DNA of 64,000 nucleotides from Hymenopus coronatus. Taxonomy: Eukaryota; Arthropoda; Insecta; Mantodea; Hymenopodidae. This document shows, piece by piece, positions 11,380 to 22,649 of the stretch. Positions within the stretch are counted from its first letter, which is position 1. Every line of letters starts with the position of its first letter. The notes under the pieces are model-generated. The model saw only the letters and a program-made list of their open reading frames with translations. It was not told the DNA's origin and made no database searches. A program made the translations under genes and the position numbers. Location: positions 113,766,176-113,830,175 of the forward strand of contig CM060897.1 in NCBI GenBank assembly GCA_030762935.1, given 5' to 3'.

Positions 11380-12886
11380 GAGATTAGTGATAGTCAGGCA
11401 ATAAACGGAAGACTTGGGACAAACAACAGATGTCTTAATGCCGTCCCGGCTGGGTACATGGGATACAAATTAGCAGTCAAACAATTTGGTTTTCCGAAAG
11501 GAACGTTAGAGAGGTATGTAAGAAAGTGAGAGATACCAGCTGGCGAGTTGGTAGCAGTACCACTTGGGCGGAAGGTTGTATTGGATGAAGTCCTGGAAGA
11601 ACAGCTGGCACAATACTGTATTCAAATGGATTCACAGTTCTACGGGTTGAGAAGGCGAATATTAAGAGTATGGTTTTTCAACTCTCTATATGTAACGGTA
11701 TTCAACACTCATTTTCTGTACAAAATAAAACAAATGGTAAAAAGTGGTTGGCGACATTTCTCAAACAATGCCCACAGCTCACTTTCAGGACTTCGCAAAA
11801 TATCTCTCATGCAAGGGTCAAAGGATTAGAACCAGAACACCTGAAAACATTTTTTGAATGATACGAACCTGAATTTCAAGCGATTAATGGAAAACCAAAT
11901 AGGCATACAATATTGTTGAAACAGGCATATCCTCGTCCAAAACTAAGATGAAAAGGTTATTTCCGTTAAGGGTAAGAAAGAAGTCGCAGCCTTAACATCA
12001 GCTGAAAGAGGCATTCTAGTGACTATTGTGTCATGTATGAATGCTGTTGGTTCCTACGTTCCCTCTATGATAATTTAGCCTATAAAAACATGAAATTGGA
12101 GCTTATGGATGGGGCTCCAGCTAATGCAATTTGGGGGTGTCATCCGTCAGCCTGGATACAAACTGATTTATTCTCAGCTTGGTTTGACCAATTTATTCAG
12201 TTTACAAAACCCTGTGTTAATGATCCAGTACTGCAGGTATTAGACATATATTGTTCTCATACAAGGAATATCGCCATTATCAACAAAGACAGAGACTACA
12301 ATATGAAGAAGTTGCCACCTCACAGTTCACACAAGATGCAGCCACTGAATGTTTGATTTATGAAGCCCTTAAAAACCTACACGCAACAGAATTTGAAAAT
12401 TGGCTGAAGAACCACCCAGCACGTGTTGTAAAGCCCTTGTTTGCTACCCACTACAACAGAGCAGCAACCATGGAAGTATCGGTAAATGCAAAACCTGTAA
12501 GTTTGCTTTAAATGATGAAATATTTCATGACTATGACTTTTCTATCCATGGTGGAAATAACAACTCTTCAGAAGAACTCCCTGCTTCCCCTGGTGCAGAA
12601 CCAACTGCAGGATCATTCTCATATACTAGTTTCTTCATTCGACATCAGGGGTCTTACAACAATTACAATTACAACTCCTAGGAAAGCACGTGTCATTTCA
12701 TCATCTCCCATAAAAGGACTCTTAGCAAAGCTTATACAAGAATATGAGAAAAGAAGGAAGCTAGCAGACGTCACTCACATGAAAAATCATGCAGGTAAAA
12801 GAAAGAAAGGTTCAATGTAAGAAATCCCAAAGAAAACGACCACTGGAAGAACCTAGTAGTGAAGATTTGGATTAGAAGTCTCATCC
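11380..12886 (+). pseudogene. pogo/jerky-type transposase, pseudogene
   Basis: Fragments in several frames line up in the order expected for pogo-family transposases. At about 11425-11527 there is a psq-type helix-turn-helix piece with GYKLAVKQFG, ended by a stop. A CENP-B-like DNA-binding piece follows at 11548-11861 (KKWLATFLKQCPQL, HARVKGL), split by a frameshift near 11670. The DDE domain lies at about 11905-12510 (TSAERGILVTIV, GCHPSAWIQTDLF, LDIYCSHTRN, LPPHSSHKMQPLNV, FENWLKNHPARVV). The family's first acidic motif is usually VDETG. Here the codons read N-I-V-E-T-G (11909-11926), so the first catalytic Asp appears to be missing. Several stops and frameshifts make it inactive. A splice-acceptor-like tttcttttag precedes 11381. 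Confidence 0.8.
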
Positions 12887-12917
12887 AACATCTCTGATAA
12901 ACAAAGAATTTGAAGAA

Positions 12918-13064
12918 GTCGCCGAGTGTATCATTTGTGGCTGCTATTATTCCTCAAATACTCATGGAGAAGAATGGGTTCAGTGCACAAGATGCTATCA
13001 GGCTCATGAACATTGTGGACCAACTGAACGAATGTTGTTGTGTCTAACAAACAAAAGCACATGA
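12918..13064 (+). pseudogene. PHD-like zinc-finger tail of the pogo-like element
   Basis: A frame encodes C-I-I-C, then EEWVQCTRCYQAHEHC, giving a C-x2-C ... W-x2-C-x2-C-x4-H-x2-C pattern. This is a PHD-like zinc-binding arrangement. Some pogo-type transposons carry such a finger at their C-terminus, which is prior knowledge. No intact frame joins it to the transposase domain. Confidence 0.6.
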
Positions 13065-13268
13065 AGGAGACATTTTTTTGACTAACAAAAATTACTATTT
13101 TTTTTTTAACTTTCTCTTTAAAGCAAAGAGAATTGATAACATTTTATTTGTTTACCTTAAATTCAATAAATATCGAATTTTAACTTCCTTTTTTTTAAGC
13201 ATTTGTGACCTTTATTTGCTCAGTTACTCAAATTTAAAAAGCAAAACTGTTCTCATATTACATGCCCT

Positions 13269-13327
13269 TAAATGGTATTTTAATCAAAATATTACAGCCA
13301 TTTTTGCGAAAAATGTTCCATATTTAT
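13269..13327 (+). repeat. HLR copy, right part (split by a pogo-like element)
   Basis: This is the continuation of the copy at 10690-10905, with 'tattttaatcaaaat' and 'gccatttttgcgaaaaatg'. It ends where the next HLR's hairpin begins. Confidence 0.75.
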
Positions 13328-14226
13328 GTACATTATACAGCCCCGTATGCACAGTGTACATAGTGGATAGACAACGTATTGTATTCCACCTAAAAGTTCG
13401 ATACCGAGATTTCACCAAAATATATGTTTTAGAACCCCCTGAATCGAAAAGGGCATTTGCAGAAAAAGATCCGTGTGTGTTTGTGTGTGTGTATGTCTGT
13501 GGTCAGAATAGCTCAAAAACGAAAAGAAGTTAGATACCAAACTTGGTATTTCAATTTGGTATTTTCCAAGGATGCGACACGAAGATTTTCAAGAAAATCC
13601 TCTCACACCAAACTACCCTTTATATGAAAAACTTTTACAATTTTTTTTTTTAAAAATGCCACTAACGATTTGGATTAAAATACTACATATTAAAGCCATT
13701 TTCATCACAAATAACATGTACATCTTGAATTTTCTGGGAATACGCTCTGGAGACCTTATTCTGGATGAATTTTACTGAATTTTGCAAGACTAGTAAACCG
13801 TAAGAGATAGACAAAAACTTCCGGTACAAAAAAATGTAGATGTCGTTAAAATACATAATTTATGTTATATACATTTGTTTCGTAGAGATTACCATTTTCG
13901 AATTACTCCTTGTTATTAGTTGTAATTGTAAAGTACTTACACTTTTCTCAGACAGAAAGGTTCGTTTTTCTTTTGTTCAACTCCTGGCCAAGTTAAGAAG
14001 CGATTTGCAATGACAATGGCATAATGACAGCTTTTAAAACATTTGACTATGATTTTTGCATAACTCAATCCTTTAGATACCTTCTTATAAGGAACTAAGT
14101 AATAAGAACTTCTGCTAGTGTTTTTATTTCGATTAGCATTGTTTAGAAAGAAGAGTAATCTTTTGTAAGGAATTTGCTTGTAGAGAAGCTAGAGAAAGTC
14201 ATGTGGGTGTAACACATAACATTTTT
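13328..14226 (-). repeat. HLR copy, complete with degenerate hairpin
   Basis: The hairpin side (gtacattatacagccccgta to gtacatagtggatagacaac) is at the low coordinate. A GT microsatellite lies at about 13470-13500, and the reversed 5' end (gtgggtgtaacacataacat) closes the copy. The 151-codon frame at 13078-13533 is a repeat translation. Confidence 0.75.
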
Positions 14227-14239
14227 TGGATAGTGTTTA

Positions 14240-14455
14240 ACGGCCAATTTTACTTCTTATGGCACCGCAGGCGAAGACACATGGAATGAAGATGGGGTCC
14301 GGTGGAGTGTGATGGCGGGGAAAACCTGATAACCAGAAGAAACCCCGCCCATGCGCCGCTTTGTCCACCACAAATCCTACATGCTGTCACTTGGAATCGA
14401 ACCTGGGCCGCCTAGGCGAAGAGGTGAGCGGTCTAACCACTTAGAAAACAAAACA
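14240..14455 (-). mobile_element. tRNA-derived SINE (family B)
   Basis: On the minus strand the head reads 'aagtggttagaccgctcacc', an A-box-like segment, followed by a perfect B box GGTTCGATTCC (plus-strand 14393-14403). The body contains 'gtggtggacaaagcggcgca' and ends with 'cgcctgcggtgcc' and an A-rich tail. Sister copies lie near 32143, 37423 and 53935. It is wedged between two HLR copies. Confidence 0.8.
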
Positions 14456-14461
14456 AAAAAA

Positions 14462-14756
14462 CATTGTTCCATGTAAAGAGTAGGGGATTTTGTTAAAATT
14501 CTTCGTGCCGTAATCCTTGGATGATACTGAACTTAAATTCGCATTTTGATATTAAACGGACTTTTCATTTTGAGCTATGTTGCCCACAGACACACACACA
14601 CACACAAATACACACAGATCTTTTCCTAAAAATGTATTTTTTATTCAGTGGACCTCAAAACATATATTTCCGGTGAAATCTTGAAAGTGAATTTTTGGGT
14701 GGTATTAAATACTTATATTTACTCTTCTATATGGATAGTATGTGTAGAGAAGGAAA
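14462..14756 (+). repeat. HLR copy, 5' truncated
   Basis: The copy begins at 'acattgttccatgtaaagag' and reaches the 3' end 'gtatgtgtagagaaggaaaa'. A CA microsatellite lies at about 14588-14620. Confidence 0.8.
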
Positions 14757-14867
14757 ACATCACATTTGGTACAGAACTCGGATTTTCAGTTGATTGTGGT
14801 AATAAATCTATAATAGACATGTCTTTCCTTAACTATGCATCAGTTATACAAAAACTAACAGAACCTA
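14757..14867. other. Short unidentified spacer
   Basis: About 110 bp lie between two HLR pieces and show no signal. Confidence 0.4.
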
Positions 14868-15135
14868 ATGTTGTCCATGCAGATGACTTTCTCTACATCG
14901 CTTAACAAATTATTGTCAAAAGGAATATTCTTCTATCTATTTTATGATAACCGAGAGAAACATTAGCAGAAAATGTCTTATTTACTTGACTCCTTGTAAG
15001 TAGAAGAAAAATAAGGAAATACACTGGATTAAAACGATAGTATTTTAAGTATTTTAAGTATTTTAGGTATTTTAAATCTGCAAAAAATAACAAGGAATAA
15101 CTCATAAATGGTCAATTCAACGAAAACAACATTTC
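14868..15135 (+). repeat. HLR 5' fragment
   Basis: The fragment carries the subterminal repeat (gatgactttctctacatc) and the 5' quarter of the consensus. It includes a short internal TATTTTAAG tandem near 15030-15075. The rest of the element is absent. Confidence 0.75.
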
Positions 15136-15850
15136 AGATTTGTGGGACAAAGGTCGTGTGAGAAATAAACCTTTAATAGTTAGATTGGATTCAATTAAGT
15201 ATATTGATTTAGGTTGAAGAGAATATGATTTCATAATTAAACTATCTATAAGTTTAATTATTGCATGCCATAAGCTATTTGTAGCGCAGATATTGAAGAG
15301 AACAATACGGTTGGCTATTAGATGGGGGCCATCCAGAAAGAAACAGACGATTTGGCATAGCTAAATTATACCTCCACAAAACTTTACTTACAAACTTACA
15401 GTACCTTACTCTATTTTTCACCATTACTACCAAGCTACTTATTGTCACATGGTAGTGCTTTTTCAATGCCGATGTTATACTCCTTTACCACCAAAGATTT
15501 GACCGAAGATGTCATTTCGAGGTCTTCGTCGGCTGGGAAATCTTTTCCATCCAAAAAGTCATGCACGGTAACCAAAGTGAAACACAGGTTTTCCTGAATT
15601 CTTCAATCAACATTTGCTTGCAACTCCTACATAACAATTGATGAATTTCCGATGCGGTCTCTGTCGTGTATATTGATTACTCTAAATTATGCGTCATTTC
15701 CTAACTGAAGAATTGTTCATGACATTATCACCATACATTTAATGCTATCTGCCTATGTAATTGACCGAACATTCTGTGCATTATAACAATCCTTTGGCGG
15801 TAGAAAAGTTTAAAATCGGCATTGAAAAACTAGTACCACGTGAGTACGTT
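15136..15850. other. Unidentified spacer
   Basis: About 700 bp have no recognised feature. Reading frames are short. Confidence 0.4.
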
Positions 15851-15852
15851 GA

Positions 15853-15945
15853 GAATTCCGGTGAAACCTCGAAATTGAAACTTTGGGTGGAATAAAATAC
15901 CTCTATCTACACTGGTATATGCATAGTATAGGTAGAAAAAGTAAT
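15853..15945 (+). repeat. HLR 3'-end fragment
   Basis: Only the last ~90 bp remain: 'ttccggtgaaacctcgaaat', then the hairpin region 'actggtatatgcatagtata' and 'ggtagaaaaagtaa'. Confidence 0.7.
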
Positions 15946-16600
15946 ACTCAGTAATTTGGTACAAAAGCTCGAATTTTCAGTTATCTATCCTCTTAACCCA
16001 AGGTAATAAATCAATAATAGACATTTCTGCCACTTATCTGTACAATGTTTCCTTGACTTTGCATCAGTATTTCTTCCGGCTTGAATATACGCGCGAGCAT
16101 AGGATTATGGCACGTACTATAACATCCGTAGAGCAACAGAAGTGGAAGTACCCACTTTAAGAAGGTCCATTAGTTCATGGAAAGCCGTAAAAGAGTTGAA
16201 TAACTACAGAAGCTGGTGTGGGAAGCACTGGAGGTGGGCGACGAAAGGGCGTTTGCAAAATGTCGAGAATTGCTGCTGTGGTGAATCGTAACTACTCCAT
16301 CATCTGTTTTCGAAACCAGACGCTCTTGCTGTATAGCGAAATAAAAAGAAGTTTTAGCTTCTTCTAGAGATCTCTCTCTCTCTCTCTTTTCTTCTTATTT
16401 TCCTCGTTTCCTCTGCTTCTGCGAACTCAGGTGTCGTTTCTGGTATGCATGTTTCGGAAATACTGCTCCAAGAATGAGGCTGTAACACTAAATTAAGAAA
16501 AAAAAATGCTTAGAAGGAATTGCTGTTCTGAAACTCGTCATTATAAACCTTCAGAAATACAAATTTGTAAACATTCCATGATACAGCTAAGACGTATGCA
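15946..16600. other. Unidentified spacer with a short (CT)n run
   Basis: No gene is recognised. A CT microsatellite of about 10 units lies at about 16370-16388. Confidence 0.4.
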
Positions 16601-16619
16601 GTGGTAGAGGGTAGAGCAT

Positions 16620-17115
16620 GTTAACTGCGGGGTACACCCCGGCAACTACCTATTGCGGGCTATCAACCCCACCCAGGGGGAAAGGGATGACGTGAGGGGA
16701 AACCACAGACCAGCACAAGGAGAGACGCACGAAAGTCCCTAACATTTGAATAGTTAACAGCACTGACACGCCACGGAAGCTATACAGGCACCGGGAGGCC
16801 GAAAGGAGGCCTCTACAACGGCACCTAACCTCAACCAGCACAACCAAAGGGAAGATAGCTTCACTCAGAACAAGCAACCGTGCCACCTGTCTACAAGGCT
16901 CAAGCCACAACTGCGCCGACCTAAAAGATGAAGAAGGGAAATGAAATGAAGGAATGAAAGCGAAAGGAACGTGGTAGATATACAGCAACCCAGCACTCAC
17001 CGAAGCGGCCCCAGGACAACCAGGGCCAGAGTGCGCGGTCAACGGCGAGCGAACCCGGACCTCCCGAATGCCACTCCCAGACGAAACGCCTGAGCCATCT
17101 GACTCGGTATATACA
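16620..17115 (-). mobile_element. tRNA-derived SINE (family C), GC-rich
   Basis: On the minus strand the head has an A-box-like 'agatggctcaggcg' (plus-strand 17088-17101) and a B-box-like 'ggtccgggttcgctcgcc' about 40 bases on. The body is clearly more GC-rich than the surroundings. A 174-codon frame spans it, but it follows the SINE and shows no protein-family features, so I reject it as a gene. The exact 3' limit near 16620 is uncertain. Confidence 0.6.
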
Positions 17116-17187
17116 GAGGTTAATGCTTTTACTTTTTCCACTAACAATATGAAGAAATGAAGAACAGCATTCATCCGAAACTCTTAT

Positions 17188-17856
17188 GTCTAGATTTCAC
17201 CAGAAATTCATGTTTTATAGGCTCCTAAATAATAAACCTTTTGTATTCGTATACATGGACACATTTTTGAAAGCATTGTTTTCCCCAAAATGGTTCTAAT
17301 GATTTTGATTAAAATAACGTGCATTAAAGATATTTTCAGAACAAATAAAATATATATAATAGCAAATAATATATATATATATCTTGAATTTTCTGGGAAT
17401 AGCCTCTTGAATTTTGGATGAATTTTGCCTAGCTGGTAAACCTAAGAGATTGGCAGAAGCTTATTTCACAAACACGCAATTTTCGTTAAAACACTCAACT
17501 TATGTGACACATTTTTGTAGTGTTAACCGTTTTCGAGTTATCCAAGCTATTATTTTATAATTTAAGCTATATAAACTTTTCTCAAAAGGGAAATTATATT
17601 TATTTTCATTTCTCTTTTGTTTACTCCTAGCAAGCAAGAGAAAACCTAATTTCAATTGTTTCACATAGCGATCGGGTTTTTAAAATATTTGACTATCACT
17701 TCAGCCTAGTGTATTTACCTTATTTCCCTTCTACTTAGGAGGTACTAATATAACTTTTCTGCTAATGTTTATATAGATTTTATGATGTAGACAAAGGAAT
17801 AATCTTTTGCAGCAATCGTTTGTAGAGAAATTCTTGTGAATTTGTGTTTTATGGCA
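17188..17856 (-). repeat. HLR copy lacking its hairpin end
   Basis: The copy starts at 'gtctagatttcaccagaaat' and runs to the reversed 5' end (gtagagaaattcttgtgaat). The GT microsatellite and part of the core are missing. Confidence 0.75.
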
Positions 17857-17867
17857 AACCCTTTTTT

Positions 17868-18706
17868 ACTTTCTCTACACATACTATGTACATAGTGGGC
17901 AGAGAATGTATTATAATGCACCCAAAAATTCGATACCGAGATTTCGCTGGAAATACATGTTTTGGGTTCCCTGAATCCCAGAAAAAACTTTTCTGGAAAA
18001 AGGTTCGCGTGTGTGCGTGCGTGTGTGTGAGTGTGTGTGGACAGTATAGTTAAAAACGAAAAGACTGTTAAACACCAAACTTGGTATTTAAGGTTGGTAT
18101 TTTGCAAGGATGGGACACGAAGATTTTCAAGAAAATCCCCCACCACCAACTACGCTTTACATGGAACTTTTTTCGAAAACTTTGATTTTCTCAAAATATA
18201 CTCTAACGATATTGATTAAAATATCGTATACGAAAGATACTTACCTGATAAATAATATGTATACCATGAATTTTTGGGAATAGCCTCTGCAGACTACTTT
18301 ACTCTGAATGAATTTTACGATAAGAGAAGGACAAAATCTTACCACACAAAAAATTTAGAGCACATTAAAACACACAGTTTATGTTACATACTTTTTTTCG
18401 TGGAGTTGATCGTTTTTGAGATATTCCTTGTTTTTGGTTTCAGCTTTAAAATCTTGCGCTTTTCTCATACTCCTGTTCATACAAACAAACGAACAGCAGT
18501 CACATAGCAACCAGTTTTTGACTGTCACTTTATCCTATGGTACTGCCTTATTTCCTTATACTTACAAGGAAGCAAGTAATAAGACTATCTATGTTTTGTT
18601 TTTGTTTTTTCCCTTGATTAGCATGAAGTAAATAGAAGAATACGCTTATTAACAATAATGTGTTGCAGAGATTAAGAGAAATGTGAACGGAACACATCAG
18701 ATTTTT
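17868..18706 (-). repeat. HLR copy, complete with perfect 14-bp palindrome
   Basis: ACTTTCTCTACAC at 17868 is followed by the perfect palindrome ACTATGTACATAGT at 17883-17896. A GT microsatellite lies at about 18005-18040. The reversed 5' end is 'gaacggaacacatcagattt'. The 5' subterminal repeat is degenerate in this copy. Confidence 0.85.
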
Positions 18707-19470
18707 CTTTATGAATTTAAAGGTAATATAGTTTTTTAATATGCGCCATTTTAAGTGCCTGAGTAACCAATTAAATATCAGTGTTGGGCATTTCTTAGTG
18801 AGCACATCTCAATCTTTATTTTTACCGTTTCTGAAATTTAAAAATTTATTCGTTGAAAAATAATTTGCCGAGAAATTTTGATCACATATTAACATAAGCT
18901 GTTTAGGATATTTTTTACAATGTATCTGTGTTTTGATGGGGATTGTATAGTTCAGCATTTATCTATCAATAAGTATAAGCGACATAAATCATGGCAACTA
19001 CTTTTATTTTGTGACGAACATTTATCGGAGGACAAAATAGGTTGTTCTGCAAGGAAGTAAGGCAGTCTTAATGAGTTTTAGCAGAATCAGATGATGTTTG
19101 AATGGTCTGTATAAGCCCAGTGAGCAATGTGAAATCAGTTGTCCAACGACCACCCTGCCAGATGTATATACTCTGTTGGACAGCGCTCCTGCCTCAAAAC
19201 AGCCATGCTCTGTAAGAGAAATGCCATAGAATATCATAGTGAATTGGTAAAATAATGCTGGAACAAATGTCCTGCCATACCAGACAGTCGCGAGGTGGAT
19301 ACGTAAGGGAGAGTGTGTCGAATACTGCATCACTGGGGATGGATATAATTGGAGCACTTATATCGATCTATCTCCATGTGATGTCGAGACCTCATAGCCA
19401 AGGTAAAATACCATCATGTGGTAGGCGGTTTGCAACACTTTAGTGCAATGGAAATGCTGTGCAGCCACCA
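18707..19470. other. Unidentified spacer
   Basis: No recognised element. The 111-codon minus-strand frame at 19022-19357 has no recognisable domain. Confidence 0.4.
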
Positions 19471-19473
19471 AAA

Positions 19474-19760
19474 ATTGAAATTGAGCTTAATTTATGGACG
19501 CTCTTTAATTGCTGCGGTTCTCAGCGTCCCAATTTATATTGGGCGTGAAAGACCGCTTTAAGTTTGCTAGAGGCTTCCTTATCAGAAGTGAATTTCTTTT
19601 ACGTGCCGTAAATCTACAACACGAAACCAACGGCTCTACGTCCCTTCTGAAAGAAGCCATGCTAAGAATTTTTACACGCGAAAAAAATCCATCGTCCTTC
19701 GCCGGATTTGAACCCACGACCTTGGAAGTCAGAGTGTGCAGCTACAGATGTCCACATTTC
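19474..19760 (-). mobile_element. tRNA-derived SINE (family A)
   Basis: On the minus strand a B box GGTTCAAATCC (plus-strand 19703-19713) is followed by the shared 3' module (ggcttctttcagaagggacg, ggcacgtaaaagaa). The end near 19475-19500 matches the 'gcgtccataaat' tail of the copy near 20990. Confidence 0.75.
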
Positions 19761-20462
19761 CATATGGGAGGAACATAGTGTTATAGCTGGTACTTAGCGC
19801 CTTCCACACCGTTGGCAGGGTGTTGTGAATGTTGCAGGGGCCTTTAAAACGGGTATGTAAGCTGTGCTCTACAGAGCATGAAACATTAAACTGATAATGT
19901 CATGTCAACTACCTTAAGAAAGCACAATTTTTAGGTGTTGCTCGTTGTGCATCCATTCATATTCTCTCCTATCATGTGTGGATTTCAGGTTTTCCACACG
20001 TACTGATGTTCTCACAAAAATAGTTGTGCAATCTCATCTCATAATCTTTAAATTTAACAAATAAAAATAATTTCTGAAACAGCAAATTATTTTATCCTTC
20101 GGTTTCCTTATACAACAAAAAAAGACCAAACTTTGCTTCTACATAAACCATACGCTTACCAAATATACATAAAACATAAAATTATTCCGCAAGGAGCATT
20201 TCTATATCAAACAATTACCTCTTAATTAAAATACAAAGATACAGCAAACTAATTGGATTAGACGGTTGAAATTGTGCAGCGAGGTTATTATTAGCAAGAG
20301 AAATAAGTATGCAAGATTTGAAAGCTCTATCAAAATAAAGTATTTAAAGCTCATTTATGGCAACTTTTCTGTAAATGCGTATCTGGCATAATAGATTACT
20401 ATAAACACAAGACTGTTAATGAAATAGTCTCACTCAAACCCGTTATATATGGCCTCTACCCA
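19761..20462. other. Unidentified AT-rich spacer
   Basis: No feature recognised. Confidence 0.4.
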
Positions 20463-20464
20463 CA

Positions 20465-20995
20465 GCAAGATGATGTTGCGGTAAGGTGTACAACTCACAT
20501 TCCGTAGCTCCCCGGTTCGAAACCCTGCGCCCGGCCATTCGGACCGATGGGCTTTTTGTGGTTTTATTGGGTAGTTAGGCGAATGATGACTTTCCTCAAT
20601 AATGTTATCATTATATCCTTAATTCTTACTCTATATCGAGACCAGGCAACGGTGTTCAGTGTTTTTCGGTTCGGCGCTGGAGTGCCCTTTGTAGAGGTTT
20701 CTTCCTTCCTGTGTTAAGGACTTATCAGTGAGGATCCGACTCCGTGTGGACACTTCGGTGGGTACCATCGGTATGTTCAATCTTATGGATGAGATTGCGT
20801 GGCAAACCCGGTGGAAGGCGACGAAACGTAAAAATCCTTAGCACGGCTTCCTTTGGAAGGAAGTAAAGCCGCTACCTAGATTTAGTAATAGATCTCAAAA
20901 CTGAGAGAGCAAAATTTCCGTTCTTTCACGCCCAATGCAGAATGGGATGCTAAATACCAGAGTAAATAGCGTCCATAAATATAACTCAATTTCAT
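20465..20995 (+). mobile_element. tRNA-derived SINE (family A), long copy
   Basis: The head contains 'gttgcggtaaggtgtacaac' (A-box-like) and 'cggttcgaaaccctg' (B-box-like). A longer body of about 300 bp follows, and then the same 3' module as in the other family A copies (ggcttcctttggaaggaagt), ending near 'gcgtccataaat'. Confidence 0.75.
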
Positions 20996-21175
20996 TACAT
21001 AGGCTGTTATCGAAATGGAAACGTTAGAGAACATGTTCATATTTCGCCCATCGTCATTCAAATCTGTTTGCCCCTTGGGTCTTTTCCTTCATCACTCCCT
21101 CTCAGACATTATCCTGGAAGCACAAAGGGCAAGAAGCCTACAGTTATATTCATTTATCATGGCATATAGAGAACA
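20996..21175. other. Short spacer
   Basis: Nothing recognised. Confidence 0.4.
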
Positions 21176-21179
21176 ATGA

Positions 21180-21600
21180 GAAGAGATATCTATTGTACGG
21201 CCGCTCTATCTCCTGCCCAGACGTTTCATGAGGGCTAGGAATGAGGTACCTATAATAACTCATGGCCCGAAAGTTCACAAGGGATCTTGGCCTACCGCCC
21301 GGCCGCTGCGTATCCCATCTCAGTCCATGACATCCACAGATGTCATGGATGGGGTGCAGTATTACAGAGTGAGACGTGGTGGCGCCTCGAACCCCCCCCC
21401 CGGCTGGTTAATGCGGTATTCAGACCTGGAGCCGCTACCTTCATCAAGTACCTCCTCAATTGGTCCCCCAGGGGCCTCACCAGGCTGAGAGCACCCTGGA
21501 CCAGGTCTCCCAGTGGGGGAAAAATCCACACGCCGGTATCGGGAATCGAACCCAGGTCTCCCCCTTGGTAAGCACCGCGCTAAACTGAGGTACCTACATA
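21180..21600 (-). mobile_element. tRNA-derived SINE (family D)
   Basis: On the minus strand the head 'tcagtttagcgcggtgctta' is A-box-like. A perfect B box core GGTTCGATTCC follows, within GGGTTCGATTCCC (plus-strand 21541-21553). The body is GC-rich and contains an 11-bp perfect hairpin stem (21324-21334 with 21339-21349, loop CACA). Four overlapping reading frames over this interval in both strands are by-products of its low stop density. Confidence 0.75.
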
Positions 21601-22010
21601 CATAATTTTTCCAGATTCTTAACATCGCTTCCCTATCCCAAGGTCTGTCGACACTTTAAATTAGGATAGCATCTCCTCCATTCGGAGCAACTTGGACTTT
21701 TCCTAACCCTAACCTAAATCATGGTTTTATTGTACTCGCTACTGTTATTGAACCGGCGGAGTCGTGTGGAATGATTCAGCATGGTCTTACTTTTCGGAAA
21801 ATAATTTGTGAATATTCTGAACAGTCAGTATATCAGAATGGCCACCTTTAGCAGAATTGATTTTCCGTAACGTAAATTTTATACATATAATTTACTGTTC
21901 TTGGTTAGAGGTTCGCAACACACCAAATATAACGCGAAAAGAAAAGTAAAAATTCAGGCAAGCTTTGCAGTGTTGGGTTGACGCGCACAGCAATGGGTGG
22001 AAATTGTCTG
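21601..22010. other. Unidentified spacer
   Basis: No feature recognised. Confidence 0.4.
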
Positions 22011-22217
22011 CTAGGACCAAATTACCTGCTTCCTCCCCAAGTGCCAACACTAGATTTACCACTATGTTGCCAATTTTCTTGTGACCAAATAATTATTTCC
22101 TCCCCAAGTGCCGACACTGGATTTACTACTATGTTGGCAATTTTCTTATGAGCAAATACATGCTTCCTTCCCAAGTGCCGACACTGGACAAACGATTATG
22201 TTGCCAGTTTTCTGGCA
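22011..22217. repeat. 67-bp minisatellite, three units
   Basis: The landmark TCCTCCCCAAGTGCC occurs at 22031 and 22098, with a diverged unit (tccttcccaagtgcc) at 22165. The period is exactly 67 bp. The units share 'actatgttgccaattttctt' with few substitutions. Confidence 0.9.
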
Positions 22218-22648
22218 GGTAGAGCACGTGTCTTAAGTAGCTGTTTGCTTTAATACAGATAAAGTTTGTTTTCTGTGCTTATATGAATTATTGCGTTATT
22301 CTTGTTAAAGTTATTCTTACAGTTAGCGTTATTGTTGTTCCAGTCACTGTTAATCGTTAACGTTATAGTTTTTATTGTTTGTATTTTAGGTAGACATAAC
22401 AAACAGATCTAAGGAGCCAGAATAGACAACAGACTCTCTTGATTGCGTAAAATGCCGGAACCAAAGATACACTGGCGGTGATTTACATGAGTCAGTTTAC
22501 AGTTTAGAGCTGTTGGTAATTAGAAGGGAGAACGCGTAAGTCACTTGTTATGGCTTTTCATATTCAGTTAATTCCCGGGCATCATCTGTTCTTAGTAAGC
22601 TTAGTAAAAGCTCAAGTAAAAAAAAAAAGAAACTAAAGTGACAAGTCA
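22218..22648. other. Unidentified spacer
   Basis: No feature recognised. Confidence 0.4.
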
Positions 22649-22649
22649 C

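Larger units (their letters stand above)
10906..13268 (+). mobile_element. pogo/Tigger-like DNA transposon, decayed
   Basis: The element is 2363 bp long. The left end AAGTCACCTAATATGAGA and the right end (reverse complement AGGGCATGTAATATGAGA) form imperfect terminal inverted repeats. A TA dinucleotide lies just outside each end (10904-10905 and 13269-13270), as expected for the Tc1/mariner/pogo superfamily. The flanks belong to a single HLR copy, so this is a nested insertion. The interior encodes a broken transposase and a zinc-finger tail, described separately. Confidence 0.85.

Noticed and set aside
14393..14403. Possible tRNA gene from a perfect B box
   Set aside because: No cloverleaf can be completed around it, and the same head recurs in sister copies with a shared body, so it is a SINE head.
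16650..17174. 174-codon open frame on the minus strand
   Set aside because: It follows a GC-rich tRNA-derived SINE with A- and B-box-like segments. No protein family features are seen.
21228..21625. Four overlapping open frames on both strands
   Set aside because: All lie in one SINE. Openness on both strands reflects its composition.
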